Below, in pieces: positions 60,331 to 64,000 of a stretch of DNA of 64,000 nt. The DNA comes from Notolepis coatsorum (taxonomy: Eukaryota; Chordata; Actinopteri; Aulopiformes; Paralepididae). The first letter of the stretch is position 1. Each line of letters opens with the position of its first letter. Below the pieces are notes generated by a model. The model worked only from the letters and a program-made list of their open reading frames with translations. It did no database searches and was not told where the DNA came from. The DNA lies in the NCBI GenBank assembly GCA_963971535.1, contig OZ020592.1:49650507-49714506 (forward strand). The letters are read 5' to 3'. Made by a program: the position numbers and the translations under genes.

Positions 60331-60716
60331 GGTTTGTTGAGCTTCCTCTGGTGTTGTGGTCGTGGTATTCACTGACCTTTGGGAAGTATGTACATGGGTA
60401 CCTTAGTCGTATAGTGTATCTTGTAGACCAGGCCCATTGCAAGTTGCTGTACTCTGTCGTCTACTCTAAGCCATCCTAGGTTGTCAAAGTGTGCAGGGGT
60501 GAGGTGGGTTCTAGGGGTAAGGTCAGGTAGTAGTCTGACTAGTTTGTTTTGTGATGTTTGTAATCTTGTTTTTAGCGCCTTTGAGGTGCTTTGGTACCAT
60601 GAGGTGCAAGCATAGTCGTAGTACCCTTGAATGAGTGCTCCTGCCAGAGTCTTCTGGGTATTCTTGTTTACCAGAGAGGAGATCCGGTACAAGAATCTAG
60701 TTCGTTGGTTGACTTT
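60331..60716 (-). pseudogene. LINE-D copy 4, upstream coding part
   Basis: It encodes (minus strand) the R-I-S-S-L-V-N-K-N-T-Q-K-T-L-A-G-A-L-I-Q region, Y-Y-D-Y-A-C-T-S-W-Y, L-Q-T-S-Q-N-K-L-V-R-L-L and the L-G-W-L-R-V-D-D-R-V-Q-Q-L motif also in copy 1. It is the longest LINE-D coding piece in the window. It is truncated near 60716 and cut from its 3' end by the BEL/Pao element. Confidence 0.85.
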
Positions 60717-61310
60717 GGTAGCACTTTATAATAACACCCTGTTATAATACATTTATAAGGTATTTGTAGATAATGAACTAATCATGAACAAACCATTTAT
60801 ATACATTCATAAATTATTATTAAATCATTTATAACTATATTTGTATAACATTTACAAAGTATTTATAATGCATTAGTGGATAATGTACTAATCATGAACA
60901 AACCATTTATATACATTCATAAATGATTATTAAATCATTTATAACTATATTTGTATAACATTTACAGATTAGTTCTACATTATTTATAACTCATTATCAA
61001 CATTGTTTGTACTTGATTTGTTCATCATTAAATAATGTTGTGCAATGTCTAGTAACACATTTGTAGATGCTTTGAAAAATGGATATGAAAAAACGACTAT
61101 ACTGTATCTCCATTTATTTTTCATGTTCAAAAAAAAATTTGTTAAGACATTCATAAAACATCTATAAATCATTTGCAGATGCTATTGTGTGCCCTAATCT
61201 AAAGTGAAGCCTATTCATCATTAACAAATGTATAATACAGTTAATTATTTGTTTACTTTTTCATCACATGTTACAAATGTTGTAGACAGCTTTCGGATAC
61301 ACCCTTCTTT
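60717..61310. repeat. AT-rich repeat with a 110-bp tandem duplication
   Basis: ACTAATCATGAACAAACCATTTATATACATTCATAAA occurs at about 60777 and 60887, with the following 70 bases also shared. Words such as CATTTATAA and AACATTTAC recur. It starts at the LINE-D break with GGTAGCACTTTATAATAACACC, which looks like a DNA-transposon end. Superfamily not assigned. Confidence 0.7.
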
Positions 61311-61466
61311 GTGACATCAAACAGTGACAGAATTAGGACTAAAGATAAATGCAATTTTATTAACATATAAAATACATGTGCATGACATATAGTGTAACAT
61401 GGGGGGGCACTAGGACCCAGGCGTACCCTGGCCAGGTAGCGTCATTGCTTTACCCAAACGTGTCTA

Positions 61467-62311
61467 GTTTCAAGTTTCTTTAATAGTTGTCATACAGAAG
61501 TACAGAATACTTTTATACAAAATGCTTCTTTCTGTTACGCTCCAGAGACTGTGCTAGACAAAAGATAAGTATAAAATAAAATAAAATAGTATAGCATGTA
61601 AAAATAGAAGTAAAAATGAAGTCACGTACGTAGACACAGTGTTCAGTATATACATATGTACAATGTTCGATGCAGAATAGAGTAACTGAGTTACCGTACA
61701 ATATACAATTATACTAATATACAATACTATATAGTGCAAAGCAGAAATGGGATGAAGTACAGTTTAGGTACAATTTACAGTAAAGTGTACTGAGGTATTG
61801 GTTGTAGTGCAAATCCTTTACCAATAAATATAAAGTGTGTTTAGGTGTTCTAAAGTGTGGGGTGCTGCAGTGTGTTGTTTGTTTAAAGTGAGTGTGTGCA
61901 TGTGGATGTGTGTGTTGTGAGTGCATTTGATGGTTGTTGCATAGTGTAATTGTTCGTTGAGCAACCTGATGGCCTGGGGATAGAAGCTTCTTCTGAGTCT
62001 TTCTGTGCTTGCCATGAGACTCCGGTATCGCTTGCCTGACCGCAGCAGTTCAAAGAGGCAGTTGTTTGGGTGGCTGGAGTCCTTAATAATTCTCTTAGCC
62101 TTACCCCTGCACCGCTTGTTGTAAATGTTCTGGAGAGTGGGAAGCCCCCCTCCAATTGTGTGTTCGGCTGAACGTGCGACTCTCTGTAGTCTGCTACGGT
62201 CTTGCGCGGTGCTATTCCCAAACCAGGAGGTGATATTGCCAGTCAGGATGCTCTCTCATGAGTAGAAGTTCTTAAGGATCTTCTGACTGACTTGGAACTT
62301 CCTTAGGCGCC
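61467..62311 (-). mobile_element. LINE-A copy 4, 3' fragment, truncated by Gypsy element 3
   Basis: It starts with the family tail AGTTTCAAGTTTCTTTAATAG and covers the 3' UTR and C-terminal coding region up to the block coding L-R-R-L-R-K. Similarity stops exactly where the LTR begins at 62312, so the rest of the LINE may lie beyond the right edge of the window. Confidence 0.87.
61950..62311 (-). pseudogene. LINE-A copy 4 C-terminal ORF fragment
   Basis: It encodes the end of the LINE ORF with the same stop context as copies 1-3. It has a small deletion near 62257 (against CTCTATTGTACATGAG in other copies) that breaks the frame. Confidence 0.75.
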
Positions 62312-62496
62312 TGTTAGATATTTAGTATCCCTTCATTTAAGAACGACTCAGTATTTAAACAATAGTCTTTTATTGCATCTTCCGTTCTCGTGCTCCAGCA
62401 CGCGACTTACTCTCAGTCTGCAAACTCTGGAGTGAACGCCCAGCGTCAGCTCCTATGACGTAACCATGTAACAGCGTGGTACGTCCATACACAACA
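62312..62496 (-). repeat. 3' LTR of Gypsy element 3, 185 bp
   Basis: On the minus strand it runs from TGTTGTGTATGG to ATATCTAACA, preceded by AGGAGGGGA (62497-62505) as polypurine tract. An AATAAA (minus strand, 62368-62373) lies 56 bases before the end. Short LTRs are common in several Gypsy lineages. Confidence 0.85.
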
Positions 62497-62505
62497 TCCC
62501 CTCCT

Positions 62506-62719
62506 TACTAGGACATAAACTCCAAGGTACCATACAGAAATATGTGTGAATTCAATTACTTTTTTTTTTCACTTACAGAATACACTTCAATTCTGTTAAA
62601 CCTGTTATCAAAAATAAATAAAGGTTCACCATGAACAAAACTCCACCTTGAAATTAGTGAATGCATGTAAATATCATTGAACATGAATAATAATGCATAA
62701 CAATATCTGGCACCCACTA

Positions 62720-62751
<32 letters not shown>

Positions 62752-62770
62752 CCACACAGGCTCATTTTAC
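62506..62770. other. 3' untranslated region of Gypsy element 3
   Basis: AT-rich, with a T homopolymer and short GT run at 62719-62751, and no ORF. Confidence 0.65.
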
Positions 62771-64000
62771 TTAATGACAAAAATCCATCAATCTCTGAGG
62801 CATTTTGGTCTGCCTGTGGGGTCTCTCATACCTAGCCATAGGCTGTGTGGCTTTGGGTGGGGACACCCTAGTGTGAGTCTCTGCATCGGACTCTGTGTCC
62901 GGTGTGCTTTCTTTCTCCTCACCCTCAGTCCATGTTAATTGCGTCTTGCTGGACGATTGTGGAGCAGGATCCTCTGTGTAGTACCTTTTGACGAACGTAG
63001 TGTTCCTGGAATAGGTCGCTCCACTTGGTGATTGGACAACCACATTGTTCCCATCTTTACTGATAACCTTGTGTGGTGTCTTGTCAAAGGCTGTTGTAAA
63101 CTTGTCTGTTTTGTCTTGTTTGAGTAGGACTTGGTCTCCCACTGACACATCAGAGTATTTTGCTCTGTTCTTGTTGTCAGTGTACAGTTTTGACTTTCCT
63201 TTTCTCTCTGCGTCAGTGTCTCTGACCTCCAGGTCTCTTTGTGGTGTCATGATGTCCGGGAGCTTTCCTCTGATCTTTCTCTTGAACAGGAGCTCTGCAG
63301 GACTTTTCCCTGTTGTGGAGTGATCAATAGACCGGTAGATAGTCACATACTTGCGTAGCTCCTTCTTCCAGTCCAGCCCCTCAGACTGTGCGATGCGAAT
63401 CCTCTTCATCAGTGAAGCGTTTTGTCTCTCCACCTCCAAATTGGCTTGTGCCCACTTGGGTGTGGTTTTCACATGCTCAATTCCGTTCTCCTGGCAGAAT
63501 GCTTGAAACTGGGCAGACATATACTGTGGTCCACAGTCTGACCGTATGGAAATAGGTAGTCCATGTCTGCTGAAGATATTCTCCAGGCTGTTAATGACCT
63601 TTTCAGCAGTGGTCGACTGCAGGATATCGTACTCGTAATACCGGCTGTAGTAGTCTATTACAACTAATATCGAGTGTCCTGTCAGTAATGGACCAAGTAG
63701 GTCAGTGGCTAAGTCCTGCCACGCCCCATCTGGAAGTGTTGTAGGTCTCAAAGGTTCAGGCACATCAGGCCTCGACACTATTTGGCATCCGTGACATGAC
63801 CTCACATACTTCTCTGCTGCCTTATCTATACCTGGCCACCACACTTTACTCCTGAGGTGCTGCTTCGTACCTACAACCCCCAAGTGTCCCTCATGAGCCA
63901 ACTCCAGGGCTCTGTCTCTGAGTGTGTGTGGCAGTACAATGCGTGTCCCTCTCAACACCAACTGTCCAATTACACATAGTTCATATGCAATGCGTGCATA
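62771..64000 (-). CDS. Gypsy element 3 Pol, integrase domain, N-terminus outside window
   Basis: The frame is open from the right edge to a stop at 62771, so at least 409 codons. It holds an H2C2 finger (H-E-G-H-L-G ... C-H-G-C), then the integrase core with D in T-D-L-L-G-P, D in R-S-D-C-G-P-Q-Y and E in N-L-E-V-E-R-Q-N, followed by a G-D-Q-V-L-L-type chromatin-facing C-terminal fold and a charged tail. No frameshift or stop is seen, so this element may be intact. The enzyme joins element DNA to host chromosomes. The upstream RT should lie beyond the window. Confidence 0.92.
   Translation of the reverse strand, partial: YARIAYELCVIGQLVLRGTRIVLPHTLRDRALELAHEGHLGVVGTKQHLRSKVWWPGIDKAAEKYVRSCHGCQIVSRPDVPEPLRPTTLPDGAWQDLATDLLGPLLTGHSILVVIDYYSRYYEYDILQSTTAEKVINSLENIFSRHGLPISIRSDCGPQYMSAQFQAFCQENGIEHVKTTPKWAQANLEVERQNASLMKRIRIAQSEGLDWKKELRKYVTIYRSIDHSTTGKSPAELLFKRKIRGKLPDIMTPQRDLEVRDTDAERKGKSKLYTDNKNRAKYSDVSVGDQVLLKQDKTDKFTTAFDKTPHKVISKDGNNVVVQSPSGATYSRNTTFVKRYYTEDPAPQSSSKTQLTWTEGEEKESTPDTESDAETHTRVSPPKATQPMARYERPHRQTKMPQRLMDFCH

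Larger units (their letters stand above)
62312..64000 (-). mobile_element. Ty3/Gypsy LTR retrotransposon 3, 3' part, runs off the window
   Basis: A short LTR (62312-62496), a polypurine tract and the integrase end of pol on the minus strand. The integrase type differs from elements 1 and 2. The right edge cuts the element. Confidence 0.9.

Overview
The window looks like a repeat-dense stretch of a ray-finned (teleost-type) fish genome. The evidence is the mix of elements: several CR1/L2-type LINEs with fish-style tails, tRNA-derived SINEs, Ty3/Gypsy and BEL/Pao LTR retrotransposons, hAT-type transposons, long hairpin MITEs and large AAT, GT, CT and GTGA microsatellites. No host protein-coding gene with a recognisable product was found. 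Nearly all supportable coding sequence belongs to mobile elements, mostly broken ones. The species cannot be named from the sequence.

Layout. 1-6.2 kb: the 3' two thirds of a decayed Gypsy element (gag knuckle, protease, RT, RNase H, integrase) and its putative long LTR. 6.2-12.3 kb: two copies of one LINE family (here LINE-A) in opposite orientation, the first interrupted by a hAT-type element with an 8-bp target duplication, and between them a minisatellite-bearing piece of a second LINE (LINE-D). 12.3-16.3 kb: mostly unassigned DNA with two CTCF-like motifs, a LINE-B fragment and the 5' part of a hAT transposon with a BED-type finger. 16.3-22.8 kb: a Gypsy element on the minus strand with an almost uninterrupted pol and a textbook -1 frameshift site at the gag stop.

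24.9-38.0 kb: one LINE (LINE-C) on the minus strand, split into four coding blocks by three insertions: a solo LTR (25.9-27.0 kb), a composite long-inverted-repeat element (27.8-35.1 kb) that contains a 5S rRNA-like sequence and a LINE-A copy, and a 1.76-kb TIR element (35.4-37.1 kb). 38.2-47.1 kb: palindromic and hairpin elements, including two large foldbacks whose arms carry NRF-1-like and CCAAT motifs, a tRNA-SINE inside a LINE tail, and LINE fragments. 48-52 kb: LINE tails, a SINE, microsatellites and a longer LINE-A' copy with endonuclease and RT.

52.96-60.33 kb: a young, structurally complete BEL/Pao element on the minus strand (near-identical 1.43-kb LTRs, 5-bp target duplication, tRNA-Tyr-like primer site, one 1450-codon ORF) inserted into a LINE-D copy. 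Its ORF lacks the integrase. 61.5-62.3 kb is a LINE-A fragment, and from 62.3 kb a third Gypsy element runs off the right edge.

The window reads as a record of serial nesting. The most informative items are the BEL/Pao element without integrase, the Gypsy frameshift module with a G-quadruplex-capable tract, the promoter-motif-bearing palindromic MITE family, and the 5S-like sequence inside a composite transposon. LINE family letters are labels for this window only.
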